Source of the DNA: Candidatus Methylacidiphilales bacterium
GTDB lineage: Bacteria > Verrucomicrobiota > Verrucomicrobiia > Methylacidiphilales > CAZTYG01
Assembly: GCA_033875315.1 (NCBI GenBank)
Contig: JANRJG010000038.1
Span: 1-64,000 of the forward strand
Direction of reading: 5' to 3'
DNA length: 64,000 nt
Numbering within the stretch: position 1 is the stretch's first letter; each line of letters opens with the position of its first letter. The notes below the pieces were generated by a model, which saw nothing but the letters and a program-made list of their open reading frames with translations, did no database searches and was not told where the DNA came from. Both the position numbers and the translations under genes were made by a program. Positions 23,864-34,749 of this stretch are shown in pieces.

Positions 23864-25129
23864 ATGATCGCCCGGGCGCGCGCCCGGCTGGCTTGGGTGT
23901 TGCTCGCCGCAGGGGGCTTGATCGCGGGCTGGATGGTCTGGGTGGGCGAAGTGCACACCCAATGGGAAGATATCGCCCACTACCGGATGATGGAGTGGCA
24001 GGGTGCAGGCCCCGCCAGGGAAAGCGGATTGGTGCAGATCAAGATCCAGGATTTGTCGGATGAAGCCTGGCCCTGGCCTCACCTGGATTATGCCATTCTC
24101 TTGCACGCCCTAGCTCCTTTCCAACCCGAGGTTCTGGCCCTGGACCTTCCTCTGGAATACCCGGACACCCTGCACCCGGTCTACGAACGCCAGCTCTCCC
24201 GCCAGATGAAATCCTTCCGCGATGTCGTCCTGGCCGCCAAACCTTCCCTGGAAACGCGCCCAAACCAGGTCCCTCCCGGTGTCGAACCGCTCTCCGAAAG
24301 CGGGATTTCCTTCCGACTGCCTTTCGCCGGCTCCGCCCGCTGGCCGATCGAGAGCTACCAGGGCAACAACCGCATCAGCCTGTCCGCCACCACCGGAGTC
24401 GAATCCGGCCGGGTGCCCTTGATCTTCCGTCTGGGGCGTTCCCTGGTTCCGGCCTTCCCCTTGGTGATCTATGGCAAATCCATCGGGGTGTATTGGCCCC
24501 ACTGCGAATGGCAACCCGGCGAAGACATCATTCTACGCGACTACCAAAAAGCCGTGCTGGCCCGGATTCCGGTCGACATCCAGGGACGCCTCCGCATGGT
24601 TCCCTCCCGTCTGTTGCCACCCCCGTTAGAGGTCGAATTTTACACCGCCGTTCTTTCCGCCGAACAAATCCACAACGAAGCCCGCCCCCTCTTTGATTTG
24701 AACAAAATGCGGCGTCAGTTGGTGCTCGTTTCCATGGAACACCCGGATACCGTCACCCCGGTGGTTACACCGGACGGAATGGCCTATCCGGGTGGCATCC
24801 AGGCACACGTCTTGCAACAATTGCTTTTGCGGGAAACACGCGAATTTGCCCCACCTCTCGTCGGTTTTGTGCTGCTGCTGGCCGCCGCTGTGATGGCCAC
24901 ATGGGCCGGACAACTCGACCAGACACTTCAAGCCCTGTTGGGACTGGGCGGGCTTCTCTTCTTTCTGGCTCTCGATAGTGCTTTTTCGCTCTTTGTGTTG
25001 AAGATGACCCTCCCCCTGGGTGCCGTACTGACCGCCATCGCCAGCTCCTGGCTACTGGCCTTCACTTGGCGGGGACTCCTGGATTGGGACGCTTCCAAAA
25101 ACACCACCCCGGACGTCCAAAGCACCTAA
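23864..25129 (+). CDS. CHASE2-domain membrane protein
   Basis: The protein has one N-terminal membrane helix (LAWVLLAAGGLIAGWMVWVG), then about 290 extracytoplasmic residues. The latter contain the CHASE2-like strand and motif pattern (VQIKIQDLSDEAWPWPHLDY, LALDLPLEYPD, ILRDYQKAVLARIPVDIQGR, VTPDGMAYPGGIQAHVLQQL). About three C-terminal helices follow (FVLLLAAAVMATWAG and on). No kinase, cyclase or other output domain follows, so the sensory part stands alone or acts through a partner. ATG 23864 gives 421 residues. A TTG at 23828 in the same frame is an alternative start. It is divergent from atpB. Ligand unknown. Confidence 0.75.
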   Translation: MIARARARLAWVLLAAGGLIAGWMVWVGEVHTQWEDIAHYRMMEWQGAGPARESGLVQIKIQDLSDEAWPWPHLDYAILLHALAPFQPEVLALDLPLEYPDTLHPVYERQLSRQMKSFRDVVLAAKPSLETRPNQVPPGVEPLSESGISFRLPFAGSARWPIESYQGNNRISLSATTGVESGRVPLIFRLGRSLVPAFPLVIYGKSIGVYWPHCEWQPGEDIILRDYQKAVLARIPVDIQGRLRMVPSRLLPPPLEVEFYTAVLSAEQIHNEARPLFDLNKMRRQLVLVSMEHPDTVTPVVTPDGMAYPGGIQAHVLQQLLLRETREFAPPLVGFVLLLAAAVMATWAGQLDQTLQALLGLGGLLFFLALDSAFSLFVLKMTLPLGAVLTAIASSWLLAFTWRGLLDWDASKNTTPDVQST

Positions 25130-25203
25130 AAGCCCAAAGGCAAGGCTCTTGCATCGCTTTTACCCTGTCTTTCGGGGAAAACTCCGCTAGCGTTCGTTTT
25201 GTT

Positions 25204-26235
25204 ATGTTCGTTGATCGTGTTCGCATCTGGGCCCGCGGAGGAAAGGGAGGAGACGGCTGTTGCGCCTTCCGCCGCGAAAAATTCATTCCCCGTGGCGGAC
25301 CGAATGGTGGCGACGGAGGAAAAGGCGGCGACGTGGTTCTCGAAGTCGATCCCCACCTGAACAACCTCCTCCACCTCCGCTTGTCCCCCCACCATTTTGC
25401 CGACAAGGGCCAGAATGGCAAAGGCAGCCAGCGCACGGGCCGCACCGGCAAAGACCATGTCATCAAGGTCCCCCCGGGGACCGTCGTCATGGTCATCCCC
25501 ACCACCTTGGAAAACTTTGAACGCTCCGGCGACCTGTCCCTGGCCACCCAGGTCATCGATTTGATCGAACCCGGTCAACGCCATGTCCTCTGCGCGGGCG
25601 GACGCGGGGGGCGGGGCAACCAATGCTTCAAAAGCTCGGTCAATCAGGCCCCGCGCAGGACCGAACCGGGATTTCCAGGCGAACAAGGGCAGTTCTTTTT
25701 CGTTCTCAAATCCATCGCTGATGTCGGACTCGTCGGGTTTCCCAATGCCGGCAAATCCAGCCTCCTGGCCGCCCTCTCGGCCGCCCGGCCCAAGATCGCC
25801 CCCTACCCCTTCACCACCCTCGAACCCATGATCGGCGTGGTCGAGGTCGATCTGGCCCACCGCTTCACCCTGGCCGACATCCCCGGCCTCATCGAAGGCG
25901 CCCACCTCGGCGTCGGCCTCGGCCTCGACTTCCTCCGCCACATCGAACGCTGCCGCGTCCTGGCCCACATCATCGACATGGGCGCCACCGAGGGCCGCGA
26001 TCCGGTGGCCGACTACCGGGCCGTGCGCAAGGAACTGAAGAACTACGACCCCGCCCTCGCCGCCAGACCTCACATCTTGGTCGCCAACAAGATGGACGTG
26101 CCCGGCGCCGATGAGCAACTCAAACTCTTCCGCCGCAAAGTGCGCCACGCCATTTTCCCCGTCTCCGCTTCCACCGGCACCGGATTGCCGGCGCTCCGGG
26201 GGGCTCTGGACGAAGCCCTCCGTCCATCATCTTAG
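25204..26235 (+). CDS. obg: GTPase Obg/CgtA
   Basis: Obg is a ribosome-associated GTPase involved in large-subunit assembly and stress control. This 343-residue protein has the glycine-rich Obg fold at residues 1-158 (FVDRVRIWARGGKGGDGC, then GGPNGGDGGKGGDVVLEVD), the G1 motif GFPNAGKSSLLAAL, G3 DIPGLIEGAH and G4 NKMD. The variable acidic C-terminal domain is essentially absent. The ATG at 25204 was chosen because the Obg fold begins exactly there. The frame runs 46 codons further upstream without homology. tolC-like gene starts 5 bp after its stop. Confidence 0.97.
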   Translation: MFVDRVRIWARGGKGGDGCCAFRREKFIPRGGPNGGDGGKGGDVVLEVDPHLNNLLHLRLSPHHFADKGQNGKGSQRTGRTGKDHVIKVPPGTVVMVIPTTLENFERSGDLSLATQVIDLIEPGQRHVLCAGGRGGRGNQCFKSSVNQAPRRTEPGFPGEQGQFFFVLKSIADVGLVGFPNAGKSSLLAALSAARPKIAPYPFTTLEPMIGVVEVDLAHRFTLADIPGLIEGAHLGVGLGLDFLRHIERCRVLAHIIDMGATEGRDPVADYRAVRKELKNYDPALAARPHILVANKMDVPGADEQLKLFRRKVRHAIFPVSASTGTGLPALRGALDEALRPSS

Positions 26236-26239
26236 GGGC

Positions 26240-27829
26240 ATGAAACCGAACCGCATCCCCGGTTTGGCGTTGGTCCTGCTCCTGGCACCTTTGGCCGGAG
26301 TTGCCCAATACACGCCCACGCCCACGCCTGCACCGGCGCCCCCGTCCCCTTCCTCCACCGCGCCCGCCCAGGGGGTGATCACCCTGGATGAGGCCATACG
26401 GCTGGCCTTGGAACAAAACCTCGACCTCGCCATCGAGCGCATGAACCCCGAACGGGCCGCCACCAACATCCTCGCCGCCCGCGCCGCCTTCGACCCCCGC
26501 TTCAACCTCGCCTCCCGCTATAGCGAAAACAGCACCCCACGTTCCTCCGAGCAACAGGCCGCCGACGGCTTTCCCTCCTTCGAATCCCGCACCTTCAACG
26601 CCTCCACCGGCGTCACCCAGCCCACCATCCTCGGGACCGAAGTCGGCCTCGCCGCCAACACCACCAACCGCATGAACACCTCGAACAACTTCGAGGACGA
26701 ATACACCGCCTTTGCCGGCGCCACCCTCCGCCACCCCCTCCTCAAGAACGCCGGCCCCACCGCCAACCGCGCCCAGTTCCGCATCGCCACCAAAGGAAAG
26801 GAACAAAGCGACGCCACCTTCCTCAACCGCATCGACCAGCTGGTGGCCGAGGTCCACCGGGCCTATTACGAATGGATCTTTTCCCTCGATGACCTGCGTT
26901 CGAAGGAAAAAACCCTCCTTCTTGCCGAACGTCTGCAAAAGGACAACCAAGGCCGCCTGGATAACGGCATCATGACCCCGCTCGACGTCGCCCAGGCCCG
27001 CAGCGAAACCGCCCTCCGCCGCAGCGATGTCATCCAGGCCCAACTTTCCGTCGATCAAAACCTCAACCGCCTGCGCCGTCTGATCAGCCGGGACCTTGCC
27101 ACCTCCCTGGCCCAACCCCTGGAACCCGGCGAAACTCTGCCCGCCCCCGAGGCTCTCTCACCTTCCTTTGTCGACCTCGGCCTGGCCCTACAAAACCGCA
27201 AGGATTACCTCGCCCTCCAACGCCAGGCCGAGGCCGACGGCCTGCGCTTGGAGTTCACCAAAAACCAACTCCTGCCCCAGGTCGACCTCGAAGGCAGCTA
27301 CGGCTTCAACGGCCTTGACCGCGACCTCGTGCAAAGCTTCAACCGCGTCGCCGACACCCGCGACCCGGGTTGGTTCGTCGGCTTGAGCGTGGAAATCCCC
27401 TGGGGCAGCCAAGCCGAAAAGGCCCGCCATCAGGACGCCCAACTGGTCCGGCAACAGACCCTCCTCCGCCTGAAAAACACCGAACAACAGATCCTCCTGG
27501 AAGTCGACAACGCCGCCAAAACCGTCGAATCCGCTTGGAAAAAATACGAGTCCAACCTGGTCGCCAGCACGATCTCCGAACAGAGCGCCATCGCCGAGGA
27601 GGAAAAACTCAAGGCCGGCATCTCCACCAGTTACACCGTCCTCCAATTGCAGCGCGACGCGGCCTCGGCCCGCACCCAGGAACTCCGCGCACTCACCGAC
27701 TACCACCTCGCGCTGGTCAACCTCCGCCTCGCCCAGGGCATCCTCACCCCGCTCAGCGGGGTACGGGTGGAAAAGACCCCCTCGGCATCGGAAGCTGTCT
27801 CGCCTACGGGTCCAACCTCCACTCCTTGA
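26240..27829 (+). CDS. TolC-family outer-membrane channel protein
   Basis: ATG 26240 gives a 529-residue protein with a signal peptide (LALVLLLAPLAGVAQ) and a Pro/Thr-rich linker. Two TolC-type repeats follow: ITLDEAIRLALEQNLDLAIE, LDNGIMTPLDVAQARSETAL, VDNAAKTVESAWKKYESNLV and LKAGISTSYTVLQLQRDAAS. Such proteins form the outer-membrane exit duct of tripartite efflux or type I secretion systems. No inner-membrane pump or adaptor gene is adjacent, so the partner is elsewhere. The gene follows obg by 5 bp and is probably co-transcribed with it, a link that looks incidental. Confidence 0.9.
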   Translation: MKPNRIPGLALVLLLAPLAGVAQYTPTPTPAPAPPSPSSTAPAQGVITLDEAIRLALEQNLDLAIERMNPERAATNILAARAAFDPRFNLASRYSENSTPRSSEQQAADGFPSFESRTFNASTGVTQPTILGTEVGLAANTTNRMNTSNNFEDEYTAFAGATLRHPLLKNAGPTANRAQFRIATKGKEQSDATFLNRIDQLVAEVHRAYYEWIFSLDDLRSKEKTLLLAERLQKDNQGRLDNGIMTPLDVAQARSETALRRSDVIQAQLSVDQNLNRLRRLISRDLATSLAQPLEPGETLPAPEALSPSFVDLGLALQNRKDYLALQRQAEADGLRLEFTKNQLLPQVDLEGSYGFNGLDRDLVQSFNRVADTRDPGWFVGLSVEIPWGSQAEKARHQDAQLVRQQTLLRLKNTEQQILLEVDNAAKTVESAWKKYESNLVASTISEQSAIAEEEKLKAGISTSYTVLQLQRDAASARTQELRALTDYHLALVNLRLAQGILTPLSGVRVEKTPSASEAVSPTGPTSTP

Positions 27830-27887
27830 CCGCATCCACAACACATTTACCGGTGGCAAAGCGCCGATCCTCGTCTAATCCGGAAAC

Positions 27888-28478
27888 ATGACCACGCCTG
27901 CCGCTCCCGAAGACCTTTCTCCCACTTCCAACCCCACCCCCAAGACCGATTGGGCTCGGCCCGTCATCTTCTGCATCCTCATGCTCCCCATCCTAGCCGG
28001 TGGGGTCCTCCTGGCCGTCTTCTTCAACATGCGCACCCTGGAACGCAACCGCACCCACAACGCTCCCAAAACCCCCGCCCAAATCAGTCTGGAAGCAGAA
28101 AACACCCTCCTGAAAAAAATGCTCGGCCAGGTCGAGGGTCGCGTCGCCGTGCTCGGCCCCATCGAGGACGGGGGATCCGCCCGGGGTAAAATCGTCTGGG
28201 ACGAGTCCCTCCAACAAGGTTTTGTCTTCGTGGCCCATCTCCCGGAACCCCCGCCCCCACAGGGCAAGGCCTTCTTCCTCTGGGCCGATGACGGCAGCGG
28301 CACCCTTCTGCCCTGCGCCCGCCTCGAACCCGCCCCTGATGGCTCGATCCGCCGCGCTTTCTCTCCGCCCAAACGGATACTCAAAGCCCAGAAGTTTGTC
28401 CTCACGCTCGGCGATGCCCTTGGCCAGAAGAACATGCGCGAAAAGACGCTGCTCCAAGGTTCGCTGGAAACACGCTGA
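27888..28478 (+). CDS. Membrane-anchored protein with RskA C-terminal-like domain
   Basis: The 196-residue protein has a 25-residue polar N terminus, one membrane helix (ARPVIFCILMLPILAGGVLL), a short coiled segment, then an extracytoplasmic domain. GKIVWDESLQQGFVFVAHLP followed by GKAFFLWADDGSG matches the C-terminal domain of anti-sigma-K-type regulators (W-D...G...F...LP...G...LW). No zinc-binding anti-sigma domain (HxxxCxxC) lies before the helix and no sigma-factor gene is adjacent. It therefore may not be a working anti-sigma factor. It stands alone between the TolC gene and the VanZ-like gene. Confidence 0.65.
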   Translation: MTTPAAPEDLSPTSNPTPKTDWARPVIFCILMLPILAGGVLLAVFFNMRTLERNRTHNAPKTPAQISLEAENTLLKKMLGQVEGRVAVLGPIEDGGSARGKIVWDESLQQGFVFVAHLPEPPPPQGKAFFLWADDGSGTLLPCARLEPAPDGSIRRAFSPPKRILKAQKFVLTLGDALGQKNMREKTLLQGSLETR

Positions 28479-28551
28479 ACCCGCCACCCTATTCCCACCC
28501 TAAGTCCTCCCACATCACCCAACCTACAACCCTCAACTCGCTGTGCCCTCC

Positions 28552-31127
<2,576 letters not shown>

Positions 31128-31166
31128 CTTTTACGAAACCTGAGTAAAAACTACCCTCTACCTGTC

Positions 31167-31739
31167 ATGCCCGCCTGCCTGCCCTCCCTTGTTCCTCTTG
31201 GCCGTCCGGCCATCCTGGGGATGATCCTCTGCGGGCTGGCCTCCACACTGCCGGCAGCCTTCGATCCCGCTGCGGCCGAGGATGCCGCCATCGAACGCCA
31301 GAAAATCCTCAAGGCCTCCGACCAGATCGAACTCTTGGTCCAACAAAACGAGCAACTTCGCCTCCAAGTCCAGGAAATGCGGGCCGACATCGACAAACTC
31401 CGCGGAGAAAACGCCGAATTGCGGAAGACCCTGGCCGCCCAGGAAAAAGCCCGCGCCGCCGAAAAAGAAGCCCTGCTCAAAGAAGTCAGCAACATCGTCG
31501 CCTCCGGGAAAAGCACCCCCGCGCCCCCGACGCCACCGGCTGCCCCCGGTCCCACACCAAGCGCAGGCGCCGAGGAGGGATTTGAACACATTGTCCAGGC
31601 CGGCCAAAGCCTCTGGTCCATTGCCAAGGCCTTCCAGGACCAGGGCATCAAGGTCAGCGTCGAAGACATCCGCAACGCCAACCACCTCAAGGACAACAAT
31701 CTCCACACCGGCCAAAAACTCTTCATCCCCAGGAAATAA
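31167..31739 (+). CDS. Exported coiled-coil LysM protein
   Basis: The 190-residue protein has a signal-peptide-like N terminus (PAILGMILCGLASTLPAA), a coiled coil (residues about 40-110: QIELLVQQNEQLRLQVQEMR and on), and a Pro/Ala linker. A single C-terminal LysM domain follows (HIVQAGQSLWSIAKAF, then NLHTGQKLFIPRK). LysM binds peptidoglycan. The coiled coil suggests oligomerisation, resembling periplasmic YbgF/CpoB-like or cell-division organising proteins, though no TPR is seen. It lies 4 bp before the GYF-like gene at 31743 and probably shares its transcript. Confidence 0.8.
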   Translation: MPACLPSLVPLGRPAILGMILCGLASTLPAAFDPAAAEDAAIERQKILKASDQIELLVQQNEQLRLQVQEMRADIDKLRGENAELRKTLAAQEKARAAEKEALLKEVSNIVASGKSTPAPPTPPAAPGPTPSAGAEEGFEHIVQAGQSLWSIAKAFQDQGIKVSVEDIRNANHLKDNNLHTGQKLFIPRK

Positions 31740-31742
31740 ACC

Positions 31743-32291
31743 ATGAGCGATTCCCCTAACATCCGATACAGCCTCCGCAAAAAAAATGAAACCGAGGTCT
31801 TCGGCCCGATGGACTTCCCGGATCTCAAGGGACTGGTCGATACGGCCTACGTCGCCCCCGAGGACGAAATCTCCACCGACGGCCAGAATTGGAAACTGGC
31901 CCATGAATGGCCCGACCTGGAGATGATCTGGAAGGTGGTCATGGCAGACGGCCAGACCTATGGCCCGACCAGCACCGGCACCATCCGGGAATTCTTCAGC
32001 GCGGGCGAGCTGACCAAGGAGCAGAAAATATCCCATGTTACCAACGGCCAGACCCAGACTGTGGCCGAATTGCTGGGGGAGGCCTTCCTCGCCGCCCATA
32101 CCGCCGTCGACGCGGCAGACAATCCCGAGGCCGACAACCCCCAGCTCGAGGAAACCCTCGAGGTGGCACGCGAGTTGCGCATCAACCAGCTCGAGGCCGA
32201 CTTGGAAAAGACCAAGAAGGATTACGATCTCCTCATGCACCAATACCGTCGCGTGAGCGAGGAACTCTTGCAGCTCAAGAAGAAGAACTGA
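31743..32291 (+). CDS. Double GYF-like module protein with C-terminal coiled coil
   Basis: The 182-residue soluble protein has two modules resembling GYF_2/DUF4339 domains. Module 1 is YSLRKKNETEVFGPMDFPDL...DEISTDGQNWKLA and module 2 is ADGQTYGPTSTGTIREFFSA. A helical coiled coil follows (ELRINQLEADLEKTKKDYDL and on). GYF_2 modules are usually protein-interaction units. It is clearly paralogous to the protein at 34202-34600, sharing DEIS-x-DG-x-x-W and YGPT-x-x-GT-x-x-EFF. The stop region overlaps the convergent sulfotransferase by 17 bp. Function unknown. Confidence 0.75.
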   Translation: MSDSPNIRYSLRKKNETEVFGPMDFPDLKGLVDTAYVAPEDEISTDGQNWKLAHEWPDLEMIWKVVMADGQTYGPTSTGTIREFFSAGELTKEQKISHVTNGQTQTVAELLGEAFLAAHTAVDAADNPEADNPQLEETLEVARELRINQLEADLEKTKKDYDLLMHQYRRVSEELLQLKKKN

Positions 32292-33165
32292 CCGGCAGGG
32301 GCGGAAGGCCGTCCAAGGCCCGCCTTTCATTCACGATGCGCCTGACATAGCCGGAGGCATGCCCCGGATTGATGTGCGGTGCGGGACTCAGTTCCCAATC
32401 GCTTCCAGGGTAGTGCTCGGCCAGAGGCTTCTGGAGCCAGGGCCTCAGCTTGTCCACATCCCCGGGTATGAACCAATGACGCCAATCCCCCCGCTGTTTG
32501 GTCCGCCGCACCCGCGCCAATTCCTGCGGAACCTCGACCCTGTTGTGGATTGGAATCCCCAGAAAGGCCGAGAGTCCCTCCGTCCGTCCATCAACAAAGT
32601 CCTCGTATCGAAACACAAAAAAACCACCCACCGCCTCCACGATGGCACAACGCCTGTCATAGTCCCGCCTGTTGTCGCGAAGAAGATACTCCCAATCATC
32701 CCCGAACCACGAGCCATATTCGCGCAGAAGCTCCAGCAGACTAATAGAACCCGGGGAGGTCTCTTTGCGGCGCAGCAAATCCAGCCAGCGCCCCATGGCG
32801 ACATCGTCACGAAAAGCGGGGACATCCCAAATTTTGTAAAGCATACGACTGACCAGTTGATCCCGCGGATCACGCACCAACAGGATGCGGCGGTTGAACG
32901 TCGCAAGACCACCCCACGCCTGCTGAGAGTCGATGTTCTTGATCAGAATTTTGGCCAACAAACGACCCTGCTTGGGGAAGGCGGCTTGGATTTCAAGCGA
33001 TGGCTCGAAGAATGTGGTTCCTGGAGGGAAAGGTGTCTGCTCCCGGAGGGCATGGAACAACGCACTGCTGCCTGACTTACCTTGGCCGAAAATCAGCACA
33101 CGGGGTTTGGTTAGTCCCAAGCGGATGAGCCAAGACGGCCAACCTCCAGCAAGAAAACGCTGCAT
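32275..33165 (-). CDS. Sulfotransferase-family protein
   Basis: The 296-residue protein has the PAPS-binding 5'-phosphosulfate loop FGQGKSGSSALFHALRE near the N terminus and the 3'-phosphate motif ILLVRDPRDQLVSRML (Arg, Ser). FRYEDFVDG is a typical mid-domain segment. It is therefore predicted to move sulfate from PAPS to a sugar or lipid acceptor in the cytoplasm. It overlaps the end of the GT2 gene (TGATG), which implies a two-gene operon for decorating a glycan. Sulfate uptake genes lie 11 kb away, but no PAPS-synthesis gene is in the window. Confidence 0.82.
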   Translation of the reverse strand: MQRFLAGGWPSWLIRLGLTKPRVLIFGQGKSGSSALFHALREQTPFPPGTTFFEPSLEIQAAFPKQGRLLAKILIKNIDSQQAWGGLATFNRRILLVRDPRDQLVSRMLYKIWDVPAFRDDVAMGRWLDLLRRKETSPGSISLLELLREYGSWFGDDWEYLLRDNRRDYDRRCAIVEAVGGFFVFRYEDFVDGRTEGLSAFLGIPIHNRVEVPQELARVRRTKQRGDWRHWFIPGDVDKLRPWLQKPLAEHYPGSDWELSPAPHINPGHASGYVRRIVNERRALDGLPPLPVSSSS

Positions 33166-34109
33166 CAGGGGAGACCCACTCCATTGACCGTCGCAGGGCC
33201 CGATTTCGCGGCCCGGTAAGCACGGACAAAGGCCTGATCCAGGCGGGCCCGATAGTAACGATCATGGGTCTTCACATGTGGCAGAAGGGTCTTTCCCAGC
33301 CAGGCGAGCCAAACCTTCCAAGCCAGCCAGGCAAGCGGGGTGTCCACCAGTGCGCCCCAGGAGCGTGGACGCGCGGGCTGGATGCGCTCAAAAACCACCG
33401 CCGAGGCCCCGCCTTCCCCCACCTGCTTGCACCGGCCCCTCAGATTCACGTGGTGGACATGGTCCACCTCCGCTCCGGGAACCAGCAACGACCGCATCCC
33501 CGCATCTTGCAATCGCAGTCCCAGTTCGTAGTCGTCCCAGGCATGGAAAGGAAAGGCCTCATGGCTCGGCCCGACCGAGCGCAGGAAATGGGTTTTGAGC
33601 GAGGTGTTTGCCCCGTAAAAAAAATGGGGCGGAATGGAGCCTGGGCAAAAGCTGACGCCAAACAGGGTGCCCGTTTCGTCCAGCCAGCGCATGAACGGAT
33701 CCGAGGCCAGATCTGGCGGGAAAAAAGCCGCCCCCACGCCCACGATGTGCGGTTCGGGATGTCGCTCATGGAAGCGGACATGGGCCTCCAATGTTTCCGC
33801 CCTGATTTGAAAATCCTCCGCCAGCAACAACACGAGCGGGGCCGCGGCCGCCTCCAAACCCCGGTTGCGCGCGTAGGACCTGCTCAGACTGCTTACGGGA
33901 AGATGGCGAAACGATGCCCCGGCGCCCTCTCTTTTTGCCATGGACTCGATTATTTCCACGTGACGCCCGTCGCCCGTGCCATCGACAAAGAGAACCTCGT
34001 AATCTGCCAAAGGAAGGGTCTGGGCTTTGAAATCGGGCAAGACCAGCTTGTGCGTGTCGTCAATGGGCTCACATACGACAATGACACTGATTTTTGGGGG
34101 GATGGTCAT
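33165..34109 (-). CDS. Glycosyltransferase family 2
   Basis: The protein has a GT-A fold start (TIPPKISVIVVCEPIDDTHK) and YEVLFVDGTGDGRHVEI, with the donor-site Asp. LLLAEDFQIRAETLEAHVRF takes the place of the DXD motif (AED), and a C-terminal segment follows (FHAWDDYELGLRLQDAGMRS) with the ED/DD acceptor-base motif. The start at 34109 gives 314 residues, and upstream in-frame ATGs at 34124 and 34148 add up to 13 residues. It is followed with one-base overlap by the sulfotransferase, so the pair probably builds and sulfates one surface glycan. Donor sugar unknown. Confidence 0.85.
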   Translation of the reverse strand: MTIPPKISVIVVCEPIDDTHKLVLPDFKAQTLPLADYEVLFVDGTGDGRHVEIIESMAKREGAGASFRHLPVSSLSRSYARNRGLEAAAAPLVLLLAEDFQIRAETLEAHVRFHERHPEPHIVGVGAAFFPPDLASDPFMRWLDETGTLFGVSFCPGSIPPHFFYGANTSLKTHFLRSVGPSHEAFPFHAWDDYELGLRLQDAGMRSLLVPGAEVDHVHHVNLRGRCKQVGEGGASAVVFERIQPARPRSWGALVDTPLAWLAWKVWLAWLGKTLLPHVKTHDRYYRARLDQAFVRAYRAAKSGPATVNGVGLP

Positions 34110-34201
34110 GGTCAGGCTGTGCATAACAAACAATGTCCGGCGGAGCAATAAGACAAGTTCGTGGGCTTGCCTTGCCTGCCTTCGGAAATTAATTTTTTCA
34201 T

Positions 34202-34600
34202 ATGAGCGGCAAAAAAGGGGGCAAAAAAGAAGAAAAGTCGGGCATCACTTTTTCCCTGCGGCGGATGGGCCAGGCGGAATGCCAGAGCGGCCTCACCGAA
34301 ACCGATCTGCGGGCCCTGGCCGACTGGGCCCACCTCCATCCCATGGATGAAATCTCCGTCGACGGACGCCATTGGATCCATGTCCATGAGTTCAAAGCGC
34401 TCGGCATGGTCTGGTATATCCTCGTCGACCGGGAAGCCATTTACGGCCCCACTACCGTGGGAACCCTGAAAGAATTCTTTGTCCACGGGGAGATCGCCCC
34501 GGAGCAACGCTTGCGCCACGCCCAGACCAAGGAAGAAAAGTCCCTCGAGGAAGTCATCGGGAAAGACTATGTCCGCGAGGTCCTTGCCCGGTCGGGGTAG
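34202..34600 (+). CDS. Double GYF-like module protein (paralogue of 31743-32291)
   Basis: The 132-residue soluble protein has a Lys-rich N terminus (SGKKGGKKEEKSG), then module 1 (FSLRRMGQAECQSGLTETDL, DEISVDGRHWIHV). Module 2 follows (VDREAIYGPTTVGTLKEFFV, EEKSLEEVIGKD). It lacks the C-terminal coiled coil of its paralogue. It is divergent from the GT2 gene with a 92-bp AT-rich gap. A repeat hairpin (34649-34722) follows before the convergent membrane-protein gene. Function unknown, but presence of both paralogues around the same glycosyl/sulfotransferase pair suggests a related role. Confidence 0.7.
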   Translation: MSGKKGGKKEEKSGITFSLRRMGQAECQSGLTETDLRALADWAHLHPMDEISVDGRHWIHVHEFKALGMVWYILVDREAIYGPTTVGTLKEFFVHGEIAPEQRLRHAQTKEEKSLEEVIGKDYVREVLARSG

Positions 34601-34648
34601 TGCGTTTTGTGTTTGGATCGCTTCCCCTCTAGCCCGCCCGTTTTGGAT

Positions 34649-34722
34649 CTCTTTTTTCTTACTCGTTCTCGTGCTTGTTTTCTCGACCCACCCGAGCAGG
34701 AGAACGAGAAGGTGTATGAACG
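34649..34722. repeat. ACTCGTT imperfect palindrome, copy 2
   Basis: The left arm is CTTTTTTCTTACTCGTTCTC followed by GTGCTTGTT. The right arm is CGAGCAGGAGAACGAGAAGG followed by TGTATGAACGGT. The element lies between two convergent genes and therefore downstream of both, with T-rich and A/G-rich edges, compatible with a bidirectional transcription-end structure. Confidence 0.7.
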
Positions 34723-34749
34723 GTCCAACCCCATGCAGGCACGACATCA

